Of a stretch of DNA of 64,000 bases, positions 52,759 through 61,421 are shown piece after piece (the first letter of the stretch is position 1; each line of letters opens with the position of its first letter). This DNA comes from Faecalicatena contorta. Lineage in GTDB: Bacteria; Bacillota; Clostridia; Lachnospirales; Lachnospiraceae. The position numbers were made by a program, and so were the translations under genes. Where the stretch lies: assembly GCF_039521745.1 (NCBI RefSeq), contig NZ_BAAACT010000191.1; one strand, 5' to 3'. The notes below the pieces were generated by a model. The model ran no database searches and was not told the DNA's origin. It saw only the letters and a list, made by a program, of their open reading frames with translations.

Positions 52759-53522
52759 AAGCATATATGGCATTTACGAGAAAAGAATTTACAGAGTTTA
52801 CAAGAACATATAAACTGATGATTCTGGGCCTGGTATTTTTATTTTTTGGAATCATGAGCCCTCTGGCAGCAAAATACATGCCTGAAATCATCAGTGAGTT
52901 CATGCCTGCCGGGATGGAGATTGCACTTACCACCCCAACGGCGCTGGACGCCTGGATGCAGTTCTTCAAAAACGTATCACAGCTGGGCCTGTTGGTGGCA
53001 GTCATTCTCTTTGGAGGCATCATGTCCTCAGAGTATTCCAGGGGCACACTAATCCACATGCTGACAAAAGGCCTGCCCAGAAGAACCGTAGTCCTGGCAA
53101 AGTTCACGGCAGCGTCCCTGCTCTGGACCGCAGCCTATCTGCTGTGTTTTGGAACAGCTTATGGATACACATGGTACTACTGGAGGGCCGATGCCGGCAT
53201 GGAAGGCCTCTATGTGGCCATTGCAGCGACATGGCTGTACGGAATCTTCCTGCTGTCCATAACAATCCTGGGCAGCGTCCTGTTCAGGAATTCCTACGGA
53301 TGCCTCCTGTTTACAGGAATAGCAGTTGTTCTCCAGATCCTGCTGAACATGATCCCAAAGATAAAAGAATTCAACCCTATGGAACTAATCACAGAAGGGA
53401 CACCGCTGCTGCAGGGACAGGTCGAGTCTACCCTCTTTCTGAAACCCACGGTCGTGGGATGCATAGGAACCCTCATCTGTGTCACACTGTCCTGTATCAT
53501 CTTCAATAAGAAGAAGCTTTAG
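52755..53522 (+). CDS. ABC-2 type transporter permease
   Basis: This 255-residue membrane protein has six hydrophobic segments and the ABC-2 pattern (TRKEFTEFTRTYKLMILG at the N terminus and a GGIMSSEYSRGTLIHMLTKG motif near 97). It pairs with the ATPase before it. The substrate is unknown. The second half of the gene becomes C-rich and G-poor. Palindrome P6 lies shortly after the stop. Confidence 0.87.
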   Translation: MKAYMAFTRKEFTEFTRTYKLMILGLVFLFFGIMSPLAAKYMPEIISEFMPAGMEIALTTPTALDAWMQFFKNVSQLGLLVAVILFGGIMSSEYSRGTLIHMLTKGLPRRTVVLAKFTAASLLWTAAYLLCFGTAYGYTWYYWRADAGMEGLYVAIAATWLYGIFLLSITILGSVLFRNSYGCLLFTGIAVVLQILLNMIPKIKEFNPMELITEGTPLLQGQVESTLFLKPTVVGCIGTLICVTLSCIIFNKKKL

Positions 53523-53560
53523 ACGGAGTAAGCGGTTTTTACTCGAATGGGGGCGCTGCG

Positions 53561-53741
53561 AGGAATCGCGACAGGGCTCTTTTGGATACGGAATTGAGGT
53601 GTAACAGCTGCTAATCAAAATAAAAGCAAACATATGAATTGACCGCAGGCCCAGTGGCTCTGCGGTCTGTGTACTTTTTTGGATGATGCGGCTGTTACAC
53701 CGCAAAAGACACTTCTAAAAAAGCCCTATCACGATTCTTTA
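53561..53741. repeat. Long imperfect palindrome P6
   Basis: GAATCGCGACAGGGCTCTTTT (53563-53583 region) pairs with a right arm at 53717-53739, then GTGTAACAGC with GCTGTTACAC further in, then a central hairpin GACCGCAG/CTGCGGTC. Only one inner hairpin is clear, so it is simpler than P2 to P5. It begins 38 bases after the permease stop. The core TGTAACAGC recalls the dispersed repeat R at 58501. Confidence 0.65.
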
Positions 53742-54047
53742 CAGTTGGACTCATTCAATCGGGAGAAATAATGATCCCCGCCTGGAAAGCTGATAACAGC
53801 GGATCCGAACCGGATTCTCAGCCATTTTTATCCTCCTTTTCCATTTTAAAGGATGGAAAAAGGGAAGGAGACGTAGTATAATCTGTTTATCTATATTTTT
53901 TTATATATTAAACAAGATTAGCGGCAGTGGCGGGCGGAGAAAAAATCGGTATCGCCCATTGACATAAGGCCAATTTACGCATCTATATAAGATGCCGTCG
54001 TACTCTGCGAAATTACCGAGAGTAGATTGAAACAAGGAGACTGGAAG
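53742..54047 (+). other. Non-coding region with promoter before the aldolase gene
   Basis: No gene is visible. TTGACA (53959-53964) precedes TATATA (53984-53989) by 19 bases, or TCTATA by 17, and probably drives the aldolase gene. A hairpin (CTTTTCCAT/ATGGAAAAAG) lies near 53833-53862. No known riboswitch was recognised. Confidence 0.45.
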
Positions 54048-55088
54048 ATGATTTTTTTTAATTCTGACTACACGGAAGGTGCTCATCCAAAGGTGATGGA
54101 CAGGCTTTTAGAGACAAATTTGGTGCAGACGGATGGGTATGGGGAAGATCCGTACTGCATGCGGGCAAGGGAGATTATACGGAGGCTTTGTGGGAATGAT
54201 ACACTGGATGTTCATTTTCTGGTTGGGGGGACACAGACGAATCTTACCGTTATTTCGGCTGCACTGCGGCCGCATCAGGGGGTTCTGGCGGCGGAAACCG
54301 GGCATGTTAATGTGCATGAGGCAGGGGCAATTGAATCCTGCGGTCATAAAGTGCTGGCGATTCCCTCAGCGGATGGGAAGATTACGGCACAGCAGGTGGA
54401 GGAGGCCTATAAAGGGCATATAGAAGATGACAGTTTCGAACATTGTGTCCAGCCTAAGATGGTATTTATCTCTAATCCAACGGAAATGGGTACGCTGTAT
54501 ACAAGAGCGGAGCTGGAACTCCTGGCCGGTGTGTGCAGGAAGAATGGGCTGTATTTGTATATGGATGGGGCAAGATTAGGATACGGGCTTTCTGCTGCAG
54601 GCAATGAACTGGATCTGAAAACGATTGCCGGGCTGTGCGATGTATTTTACATTGGAGGAACAAAAGTGGGCGCTTTGTTCGGGGAAGCCGTGGTGATTGC
54701 CAACCCGGGCCTGAAGGAGGATTTCCGCTACATTATGAAACAGAAGGGTGCGCTGCTGGCAAAGGGCAGACTTTTGGGATTGCAGTTCCAGGCGCTTCTG
54801 GAAGACGGACTCTATTTTACAATCGGAAAGCGGGCTAACGAACTGGCGGACGAGATACGCAATGCCTGCAGGAGTGCTGGGTACCCGTTTCTGGTTGAAA
54901 ATACAACCAATCAGGTGTTTGCGGTCATGCCGGATGAGAAGCTGGAACAATTGAAAGAGAAGTATGTTTTTTGTTATCAGCAGAGGATAGACGATACGCA
55001 CAGTGCCGTCAGGTTCTGCACCAGCTGGGCAACAATATCGGAGAACGTGAGAGCGCTTGCGGATGATATTTCAGGAAAAGGAGAATAA
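54048..55088 (+). CDS. Low-specificity threonine aldolase family protein
   Basis: This 346-residue PLP enzyme splits threonine-like amino acids to glycine and aldehyde. The PLP lysine lies in FYIGGTKVGALFGEA near 203. The active-site motif HVNVHEAGAIE near 87 and YMDGARLGYGL near 170 fit the family. The ATG at 54048 follows AAGGAG by eight bases. The signal peptidase gene begins two bases after its stop. The true amino-acid substrate is not fixed by sequence. Confidence 0.87.
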   Translation: MIFFNSDYTEGAHPKVMDRLLETNLVQTDGYGEDPYCMRAREIIRRLCGNDTLDVHFLVGGTQTNLTVISAALRPHQGVLAAETGHVNVHEAGAIESCGHKVLAIPSADGKITAQQVEEAYKGHIEDDSFEHCVQPKMVFISNPTEMGTLYTRAELELLAGVCRKNGLYLYMDGARLGYGLSAAGNELDLKTIAGLCDVFYIGGTKVGALFGEAVVIANPGLKEDFRYIMKQKGALLAKGRLLGLQFQALLEDGLYFTIGKRANELADEIRNACRSAGYPFLVENTTNQVFAVMPDEKLEQLKEKYVFCYQQRIDDTHSAVRFCTSWATISENVRALADDISGKGE

Positions 55089-55090
55089 GG

Positions 55091-55639
55091 ATGAAAGAGA
55101 CAGATAATACAAAAGTATGGACCCGGAAGGAGATTATTCATGAGATTCTGGAATACTCGAAGGTGATTATTTTTGCCGTCGCGTTTTCTTTTCTGCTGAA
55201 TAAGACTTTGATTACCAATGCGCAGGTTACATCTGGATCTATGGAGAATACGGTGATGACCGGAAGCCGTGTGTTTGTCAACCGCCAGGCTTATCTGTTC
55301 CAGGAACCGCAGAGAGGCGACATCATTTCTTTTTACTATCCGGATGATGGGGAGACGGAGTATATGAAGCGGATTGTCGGATTGCCGGGAGAAAAGATTG
55401 AGGGCAGAGACGGCGCCGTTTATATCGATGGGGTTATGTTGGAAGAACCCTATATACGGGAAGTATCCTATGAGGATTTTGGCCCCTATGAGATCCCGAA
55501 GGACGCTTATTTTATGATGGGGGATAACCGCACCAATTCCTGGGATTCCAGATACTGGCTGAACAAGTTCCTTCACAGAGACGCTATCATTGGAAAAGCG
55601 GAATTTGAATACTATCCTGAGATAAAATCATTTCACTGA
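55091..55639 (+). CDS. lepB: Signal peptidase I
   Basis: This 182-residue membrane protease removes signal peptides. One N-terminal membrane segment (about 24-40) is followed by the nucleophile S50 in SGSMENT and the general base K93 in YMKRIVGLPGE; GDNRTNSWDSR near 142 completes the family motifs. Length fits the short Gram-positive SipS type. It is packed behind the aldolase gene. Other signal peptidases may exist elsewhere. Confidence 0.94.
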   Translation: MKETDNTKVWTRKEIIHEILEYSKVIIFAVAFSFLLNKTLITNAQVTSGSMENTVMTGSRVFVNRQAYLFQEPQRGDIISFYYPDDGETEYMKRIVGLPGEKIEGRDGAVYIDGVMLEEPYIREVSYEDFGPYEIPKDAYFMMGDNRTNSWDSRYWLNKFLHRDAIIGKAEFEYYPEIKSFH

Positions 55640-55719
55640 TAGAAAAACTTGGCGTTCCGACTGGAAAACTGCCGCAGGTGGGCAGATAAATAAGAGCTTT
55701 GATGCGGAAAGGAAATAGT

Positions 55720-56754
55720 ATGCAGGTATACTTTGATACATCTCTCTGGCTGTCAAAAAAGGGAAGACCATGTAAGGTCCGGCAGGATACAGATGCTGTA
55801 TTTACAGAGGGGGGACTGACGCGCTGTGTCCCCACAGTATACTGCTTTAAACAGGGGATTATTTTTGACATTCTCACGGTAGTAAAAGAGTCGGACATGG
55901 TTGAATATTTTGAAAAATATAAAGGCTGGGAGAAAAAAGCAGATTCGCTCTCAGATACGCAGGTACAGAAGATCATGCAGGAGAATCCGTATCAGAATGT
56001 GGCCTTAAAGGGAATCTGGCTGAATGGAGAAAAGGAACAGGATATATCCTTCAGCAGTACGGGATATCTGCCTTTGGTCCGGGAGGAAGAGTCCCGCAGC
56101 ATGATCCGGGTAATCAGGGAGGCTTATTCCGATTATCTGGCGGAGGAGGCATGTTTTTTTTGTCAGCGTGTTTGTGTAAAGACAAAGCAGGATTTTACTG
56201 CCTGCACACTAAGCAGTATCAGGCTGGAGGTGGACAGGAAGCATAAGATCTTTGTTCTGGACGAGGAGACGTCGGCGGCTCCGGGAGAGGAGGGGTGCAT
56301 GCAGTTTATCCACCCCCTTACCCATGTCAGGCACAGTGTCTATATTTATGATGCGAAGAAACTGGATGTTCCGGGAGTATTCGACGGCAGGCTGGAGTAT
56401 TCCCTTGCAACGGCAGAGATCGTGCCCGGTTTGGGAAAAGATGAGCAGTTGAAGTTTGGCGCATCAATGTCCTGTATGGCTTCAGGTAAGAAGAAAGGAG
56501 CGGTGTCCATTGTCGGCGGCCAGTCCGGGCCGGTATCCGTATTTTTTGCCGGCAGGAAGACGGAACAGAAGAGCCGGTACGGTGGTGATATGCAGCCCTG
56601 CTTTTCTAAGCCTTACTGGAAAGAGGAACGGGAATCCATGTCCGGTAAGTTCTGTTTAACAGGGTTGGAATGCCTTGTGGAAGAAGAGCAGATTATTGAT
56701 CTGTTCCCGGACGAGCGGCCTGACGGTCAGGAAAGAAGAGGAGGAAGCGTATGA
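55720..56754 (+). CDS. Protein of unknown function
   Basis: This 344-residue soluble protein has no motif I recognise. It begins with a VYFDTSLWLSKKGRPCKVRQ segment; later segments include FCQRVCVKTKQDF near 153 and HPLTHVRHSVYIYDAKKLD near 204. It is rich in charged residues, without membrane segments or a signal peptide. AAAGGA lies before the ATG at 55720; an ATG at 55699 is also in frame. Its stop overlaps the cysteine hydrolase start, so the two are co-translated. Confidence 0.72.
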   Translation: MQVYFDTSLWLSKKGRPCKVRQDTDAVFTEGGLTRCVPTVYCFKQGIIFDILTVVKESDMVEYFEKYKGWEKKADSLSDTQVQKIMQENPYQNVALKGIWLNGEKEQDISFSSTGYLPLVREEESRSMIRVIREAYSDYLAEEACFFCQRVCVKTKQDFTACTLSSIRLEVDRKHKIFVLDEETSAAPGEEGCMQFIHPLTHVRHSVYIYDAKKLDVPGVFDGRLEYSLATAEIVPGLGKDEQLKFGASMSCMASGKKKGAVSIVGGQSGPVSVFFAGRKTEQKSRYGGDMQPCFSKPYWKEERESMSGKFCLTGLECLVEEEQIIDLFPDERPDGQERRGGSV

Positions 56755-57275
56755 AAGTATTAGTGGTTGTCGATATGCAGAATGATTTTATAAACGGCGC
56801 ACTGGGAACTGCGGAGGCGCAGGCCATTGTGCCAAAAGTAGCAGAGAAGATCAGGGGATTTGAAGGCAGGGTCCTGGCAACCAGAGACACCCACGAGGAG
56901 GGGTATCTGGACACGCAGGAAGGGGAAAAGCTTCCGGTGATACATTGTATCCGGAATTCACCAGGCTGGCAGATCCATCCGGAGATCGCCGCGCTGCTCA
57001 CGGAGCAGCCGGTCGATAAGCCAACATTCGGCAGCGTAGGGCTGGGGCAGCTGCTGTCAGCTTATCATATATACCAGGAACCTATAGAGAGTATTACACT
57101 GATCGGTGTCTGCACAGATATCTGCGTGATATCCAATGCACTCCTCTTAAAGTCATACATGCCCGAGGTTCCGGTGATCGTGGACGCATCCTGTTGTGCC
57201 GGGGTGACGCCGGATACGCACAGGCAGGCGCTGGAGGCTATGAAAGTGTGCCAGATTGATATCGTCAATGAATAG
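56751..57275 (+). CDS. Cysteine hydrolase, nicotinamidase-like
   Basis: This 174-residue enzyme has the isochorismatase/nicotinamidase triad: D8 in VVDMQNDF, K90 in VDKPTFGS and C125 in GVCTDICVISNA. The metal-binding histidine is likely in RDTHEEGY near 48. It probably converts nicotinamide to nicotinate for NAD recycling, but related amidases share the motifs. It overlaps the preceding unknown gene by four bases, which suggests a functional pair. Confidence 0.87.
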   Translation: MKVLVVVDMQNDFINGALGTAEAQAIVPKVAEKIRGFEGRVLATRDTHEEGYLDTQEGEKLPVIHCIRNSPGWQIHPEIAALLTEQPVDKPTFGSVGLGQLLSAYHIYQEPIESITLIGVCTDICVISNALLLKSYMPEVPVIVDASCCAGVTPDTHRQALEAMKVCQIDIVNE

Positions 57276-57312
57276 ATGATTAATGAAAAGAAATGATAAG
57301 GAGAACCTGAAT

Positions 57313-58500
57313 ATGAACAATTTTCAATATTATACCCCAACTAAGGTTGTGTTTGGCCGGGGGACGGAGGAAGAGACGGGAAATCTGATCCAGGCATACG
57401 GATGCACAAAGGTTCTTGTGCATTACGGCAGCGGGAGCGTGAAGAGGACAGGACTGCTGGAACGGATCTGCCGGTCTCTCGAGAAGGCTGGGATCGCATA
57501 TACTACGCTGGGAGGCGTCGTACCCAACCCACACTTATCCCTTATATATGAAGGGATCGAACTGTGCAAAAAGGAAGGGGTTGACTTTATCCTGGCCGTA
57601 GGAGGCGGAAGCGTAATTGATTCGGCAAAGGCGATCGGATATGGCGTAGCGAATGAGGGCGATGTATGGGATTTTTATGAAAGGAAGAGACAGGCGGAAG
57701 CGTGCCTGGCCGTAGGAGCCGTCCTCACCATTGCAGCGGCCGGATCAGAGATGAGCGACTCCTCCGTCATAACAAATGAAGAAGGCTGGATAAAACGGGG
57801 ATACAGCAGTCCTTACAGCAGGCCGCGTTTTGCAGTGATGAACCCGGAGCTCACAATGACGCTGCCGGAGTATCAGACCATGAGCGGCTGCGTAGATATC
57901 ATGATGCATACGATGGAGCGGTATCTGAACCGCGCGGTGAATATGGATTTGACGGACGGCATCAGCGAACATTTGCTGCGCACGGTTATGAAACATGCAG
58001 CTATTCTTCAGAAGGATCCGGAGAATTATGAGTCAAGGGCGGAGGTCATGTGGGCGGGGAGCCTTTCCCACAATGGGCTGACCGGCTGCGGTACGGACGG
58101 CGGTGACTGGGCCTCCCACCAGATCGAGCATGAACTGGGCGGCATGTTTGACGTTGCACATGGCGCAGGACTGGCAGCAGTGTGGGGCAGCTGGGCAAGG
58201 TACGTCGTATCGGAAAGGCCCGGGCGGTTTGCAAAGCTTGCCGTAAATGTTATGGGAGTGGCTGACTGCGGAGACGATATGCAGACGGCTTTAAAGGGAA
58301 TTGAGGCTATGGAGGCATTTTACCGTTCTATAAATATGCCTGCGTCTCTGAAGGAACTGGGGATAGACCCGACCGACGCACAGATGAAGGAGATGGCACA
58401 AAAGTGTTGTTTCTGGGGGCAGCGGACCGTGGGATGCTTGAAGGCGCTGCATGCAGAAGATGTTTATAAGATATATAAAGAAGCACGGGTACGTAAATAA
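57313..58500 (+). CDS. Iron-containing alcohol dehydrogenase
   Basis: This 395-residue protein belongs to group III Fe-alcohol dehydrogenases, close to butanol dehydrogenases (YqhD/BdhA type). The NAD(P)-binding region has LAVGGGSVIDSAKAIGYG near 93, and metal ligands are visible as DIMMHTMERY near 197, with HQIEHELGGMFDVAHGAGLAAVW near 271. It reduces aldehydes to alcohols. The ATG at 57313 follows AAGGAG by nine bases. A dispersed repeat starts directly at its stop. Confidence 0.9.
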   Translation: MNNFQYYTPTKVVFGRGTEEETGNLIQAYGCTKVLVHYGSGSVKRTGLLERICRSLEKAGIAYTTLGGVVPNPHLSLIYEGIELCKKEGVDFILAVGGGSVIDSAKAIGYGVANEGDVWDFYERKRQAEACLAVGAVLTIAAAGSEMSDSSVITNEEGWIKRGYSSPYSRPRFAVMNPELTMTLPEYQTMSGCVDIMMHTMERYLNRAVNMDLTDGISEHLLRTVMKHAAILQKDPENYESRAEVMWAGSLSHNGLTGCGTDGGDWASHQIEHELGGMFDVAHGAGLAAVWGSWARYVVSERPGRFAKLAVNVMGVADCGDDMQTALKGIEAMEAFYRSINMPASLKELGIDPTDAQMKEMAQKCCFWGQRTVGCLKALHAEDVYKIYKEARVRK

Positions 58501-58685
58501 TGTAACAGTCCAGGCGGCAAGCCCGAACTGTTACGCATCCAGCTCATTGAAATCCGCCTGCGGCAAAGTGTGCTGTGCGCCAGTGGCGCACGTTTAGCAC
58601 GGACCGAAGCGGAGACCTGGATGCCTGCAACTACCATGTTTTCGTACGGTCTGCGCAGTAAATGCGCAGACCTGTCTGTAGTGTT
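58501..58685 (+). repeat. Dispersed repeat R, copy 2 (full)
   Basis: This is the longest copy. It opens with TGTAACAGT and ACTGTTAC, then GCATCCAG pairing with CTGGATGC over a central hairpin (GTGCGCC-AGT-GGCGCAC), and closes with GGTCTGCGCA-GTAAA-TGCGCAGACC. The 3' part is shared, inverted, with 32555-32658, the 5' part with 59856-59920. It fills the gap between the alcohol dehydrogenase and the next gene. The structure recalls REP/BIME-type elements. Confidence 0.8.
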
Positions 58686-58724
58686 ATCAAATAATATAAC
58701 AACGAAAGAAGGCAGGAGGATGAG

Positions 58725-59222
58725 ATGGGCAGAACAAGAAAAATCATACTTTGGATCTTAAGTGTTCTGAGCGGAGTGGGGATAGTAATCAGCGCGATCT
58801 GTATCTGGCTGCAGAATAAATTAAATACCGCTGTGTCTGTGATTGGCAGATCCGATGGTCCGACGAGTATTTTTATAGCCGGAAGCGCACGGGATTTCAC
58901 CGTTGTATATATGGCAGCGATTTTATTAATCCTGGTGACTGCCCTTACCTTCTGGCTAATTGGCGGGATTCCTATATGGGACAGAACAGAAGTCTTTTTT
59001 ACGATGGATATGGGCGAGTTTGCAAGGGCGGAGAGGATACTAAGCGGCCATAAGATCCGTTACCGTTCAAAGATTGTGCGCCACACCACCAGGAATAATC
59101 AGATGCTGGGAAGAATCGGAGAAAATGAAAACTGCAACGCGACTTATGCAGTGTACACAGAAAAAAAGAATGCGGAGGAGGCAAAATACCATTTGAGTCA
59201 GGAAATGGGCCGTCAGGAGTAA
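58725..59222 (+). CDS. Small membrane protein with decarboxylase-beta-like motif and DUF2007-like tail
   Basis: This 165-residue protein has a membrane segment at 5-25, then the motif SVIGRSDGPTSIFIAG, otherwise typical of Na+-pumping decarboxylase beta subunits, and a second membrane segment near 65-85. Residues from about 92 (VFFTMDMGEFARAERILSGHKIRY) resemble DUF2007. At this size it cannot be a complete ion pump. AGGAGG precedes the ATG by five bases. It adjoins a pentapeptide-repeat gene. Function is unknown. Confidence 0.7.
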   Translation: MGRTRKIILWILSVLSGVGIVISAICIWLQNKLNTAVSVIGRSDGPTSIFIAGSARDFTVVYMAAILLILVTALTFWLIGGIPIWDRTEVFFTMDMGEFARAERILSGHKIRYRSKIVRHTTRNNQMLGRIGENENCNATYAVYTEKKNAEEAKYHLSQEMGRQE

Positions 59223-59840
59223 ATGGGAACCAGTCATATTTTAGCAGAAGAGATTGCCTGTGCGAGACAGGATGAGATGCCGGTTGAAAACCGGAACTAT
59301 ATAGATGAGACAGTGACAGGAGCGGATATACACAAAGTAGAATTTGTGGCAGTAAAATTTGAAAGGTGCAGGTTTGTAGAATGCGACTTTACGGGGGCGG
59401 GCTTTTATCAGGCCCGCCTGGAAAAATGTGATTTTTCCAACTGTATATTCAGCGGAAGTTATTGGAAAGATACTAAGATTATCGAATGCAAAGGTAACGG
59501 CAGCAGATTTGACCTTGCTGTCTTTAAGAAAACGGGCTTACAGGATACACAGCTGAACATGGCAAATTTCGGGCAGAGCCTTTGGGAGAGCTGCTTTGCT
59601 CAGACGTGCAGTTTCCGGGAGGCTTTTTTTTCGGAGGTAAAACTAAAGAAGACCGGCTTTTCCAAATGTGATTTCACAAAGGTAGATTTTTTCAGAACCG
59701 GACTCAAGGGGATTGATTTTTCCGACAGTACCATTGAGGGCATCATGGTATCGGATAGTTACCGGGAAGTAGCAGGTATGAAGATCAACATGTTCCAGGC
59801 AGTGGAGATAGCAAAGCTGCTGGGTGTAAAGATTGTATAA
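59223..59840 (+). CDS. Pentapeptide-repeat protein
   Basis: This 205-residue protein has degenerate A(D/N)LXX-type repeats from about residue 40 to 185, such as FERCRFVECDFTGAGF and LEKCDFSNCIF, which form a quadrilateral beta-helix. Relatives include gyrase-protecting proteins such as Qnr, but sequence alone does not show that role. The ATG directly follows the stop of the previous gene, and CAGGAG overlaps that stop. The two are co-transcribed. Confidence 0.87.
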   Translation: MGTSHILAEEIACARQDEMPVENRNYIDETVTGADIHKVEFVAVKFERCRFVECDFTGAGFYQARLEKCDFSNCIFSGSYWKDTKIIECKGNGSRFDLAVFKKTGLQDTQLNMANFGQSLWESCFAQTCSFREAFFSEVKLKKTGFSKCDFTKVDFFRTGLKGIDFSDSTIEGIMVSDSYREVAGMKINMFQAVEIAKLLGVKIV

Positions 59841-59855
59841 CCAAAAGGTATTCCG

Positions 59856-59920
59856 TGTAACAGTTCAGGCCTGCCTGAACTGTTACGCATCCAGCCCATT
59901 AAAATTCACCTGCAGCATAA
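59856..59920 (+). repeat. Dispersed repeat R, copy 3 (partial)
   Basis: This copy holds the 5' part of the repeat: TGTAACAGTTCAGG and CCTGAACTGTTAC, 13 perfect pairs, then GCATCCAGCCCATT, also found at 58532. The 3' hairpin is missing. It lies between the pentapeptide and WYL genes. Confidence 0.75.
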
Positions 59921-59973
59921 CTGCAGAACATGAAATAACTGCAGAATAAGATATAACAGAGGAGCAAAGAGAG

Positions 59974-60882
59974 ATGAAGATAGACCGACTGATTGGAATT
60001 TTATCCATCCTGCTTCAGCAGGAGAAGGTAACGGCCCCTTATCTGGCGGAAAAGTTTGAGGTATCCAGGCGGACGATCAACCGGGATATTGAGGCGCTGT
60101 GCCAGGCGGGCATTCCGCTTGTGACGACACAGGGAAGCGGGGGCGGTATCTCCATTATGGATGGGTACCGGATTGACAGGACGCTGCTTACTTCCTCGGA
60201 TATGCAGGCCATTCTGGCCGGACTGAGAAGCCTGGACAGTGTGGCCGGAAGCAGCAGGTACCAGCAGCTGATGGAGAAACTGTCCGTGGGCAATTCAAGC
60301 GTGCTGAAATCAAATCAGCATATCGTGATTGATCTGTCCTCCTGGTATAAGGTGTCTCTGGCCCCGAAGATCGAACTGATCCAGTCTGCGATTGACAGAA
60401 AAGAGAAGATCCAGTTTGATTATTATGGCCCGGGCGGCGACAGCACCAGAGAAATTGAGCCATATCTGCTTGTCTTTCAGTGGGCGTCCTGGTATGTCTG
60501 GGGATACTGCCTTGACAGGGAGGATTACCGGATGTTTAAGCTGAATCGGATACTGGAATTAAGAACCACAGGAGAGCGGTTCGAAGGGCGCAGCCTGCCT
60601 GAGTTCAGGATTGAGAATGAGGCGGTTTTTCCGGCACAGCTCCAGGTGAAGGCACTGTTTGACCCGTCCATGAAGTGGCGCCTGATTGAAGAATATGGGA
60701 TCGACAGCTTCCAGGTGCAGCCAGACGGAATGCTGCTTTTTCAGTTTGGTTTTATGGATCAGGAAAGCGTGTTTGGCTGGCTTTTGAGCTTCGGAGACAG
60801 GGCTCAGCTTCTGGAACCGGCCGGACTCCGCAGGAAAATGCAGGAAATGCTTGGGAGAATGGCTGAAAAATATCAGGATTAA
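59974..60882 (+). CDS. HTH/WYL-domain regulator
   Basis: This 302-residue protein has an N-terminal HTH (residues about 2-55; VSRRTINRDIEALCQAGIPL), then a WYL domain (about 140-210; IQFDYYGPGGDSTREIEPYLLVFQWASWYVWGYC) and a C-terminal extension. WYL domains sense nucleotides, DNA ends or small ligands. The operator-like palindrome directly downstream suggests that it controls the following genes as well as itself. The ATG follows AGGAG at normal distance. Confidence 0.87.
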   Translation: MKIDRLIGILSILLQQEKVTAPYLAEKFEVSRRTINRDIEALCQAGIPLVTTQGSGGGISIMDGYRIDRTLLTSSDMQAILAGLRSLDSVAGSSRYQQLMEKLSVGNSSVLKSNQHIVIDLSSWYKVSLAPKIELIQSAIDRKEKIQFDYYGPGGDSTREIEPYLLVFQWASWYVWGYCLDREDYRMFKLNRILELRTTGERFEGRSLPEFRIENEAVFPAQLQVKALFDPSMKWRLIEEYGIDSFQVQPDGMLLFQFGFMDQESVFGWLLSFGDRAQLLEPAGLRRKMQEMLGRMAEKYQD

Positions 60883-60895
60883 ATGAAAATTGAAT

Positions 60896-60913
60896 ATGAC
60901 ATATAGGTGTCAT
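60896..60913. promoter_or_regulatory. Operator-like palindrome after the WYL gene
   Basis: ATGACA and TGTCAT surround six bases, in the 82-base gap between the WYL stop and the next start. A perfect pair of six-base arms fits a dimeric regulator, and the WYL protein is the obvious candidate. Confidence 0.55.
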
Positions 60914-60964
60914 GTTCCCTGTGATAAACTCTTATTATCAATAAAAGGAAAGAGGACGATAAAC

Positions 60965-61420
60965 ATGGAATATGAAATCTTAGATATGAAAGAAAAGATA
61001 GCAGCAGGACTGGCTGCCAGAACGAACAATGCGTCTCCAGATATGGGAGCCGTGATCGGAGGGCTCTGGCAGCGTTTTTATGGGGAAGGAATCTATAACA
61101 TGATTCCGGGAAAAACGGATGGCAAGGCACTGGGGATTTATTCGGAATATGAGGCTGATGAAAAGGGAGATTATACAATCACGGTGGCCTGTGAAACCGA
61201 CGGGACAGGGGAATTGCCGGAGGGGACAATGGTTACTGTCATTCCGGCCGGAAAGTATGCCAGATTCATTGTAAAAGGAGAACTGCACGAGGCAGTGGCA
61301 AAGTTCTGGCAGAAGCTATGGGAAATAGATCTGTCCAGGACCTATGTCTGTGATTATGAGGAATACCAGAATAGTGATATGGAGCAGGCTGAAATTCATA
61401 TGTATATAGGAGTGAAATAA
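60965..61420 (+). CDS. GyrI-like effector-binding domain protein
   Basis: This 151-residue protein resembles the GyrI/AraC effector-binding fold: MKEKIAAGLAARTNN near 9, PDMGAVIGGLWQRF near 27, TVIPAGKYARFIVKGEL near 88 and a C-terminal YEEYQNSDMEQAEIHMYIGVK. Such domains bind small hydrophobic or cationic ligands. The ATG at 60965 has AAAGAGG upstream; a frame start at 60890 runs through the operator. The TfoX-like gene starts two bases after the stop. Confidence 0.82.
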   Translation: MEYEILDMKEKIAAGLAARTNNASPDMGAVIGGLWQRFYGEGIYNMIPGKTDGKALGIYSEYEADEKGDYTITVACETDGTGELPEGTMVTVIPAGKYARFIVKGELHEAVAKFWQKLWEIDLSRTYVCDYEEYQNSDMEQAEIHMYIGVK

Positions 61421-61421
61421 A

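Noticed and set aside
58570..58761. Frame whose peptide resembles that of the frame at 32460-32651
   Set aside because: The likeness comes from the shared dispersed DNA repeat R; neither frame has a start signal and the hairpins dominate the sequence.
58725..59222. Genuine sodium-pumping decarboxylase beta subunit
   Set aside because: At 165 residues with two membrane segments it is far too short; only one motif is shared.
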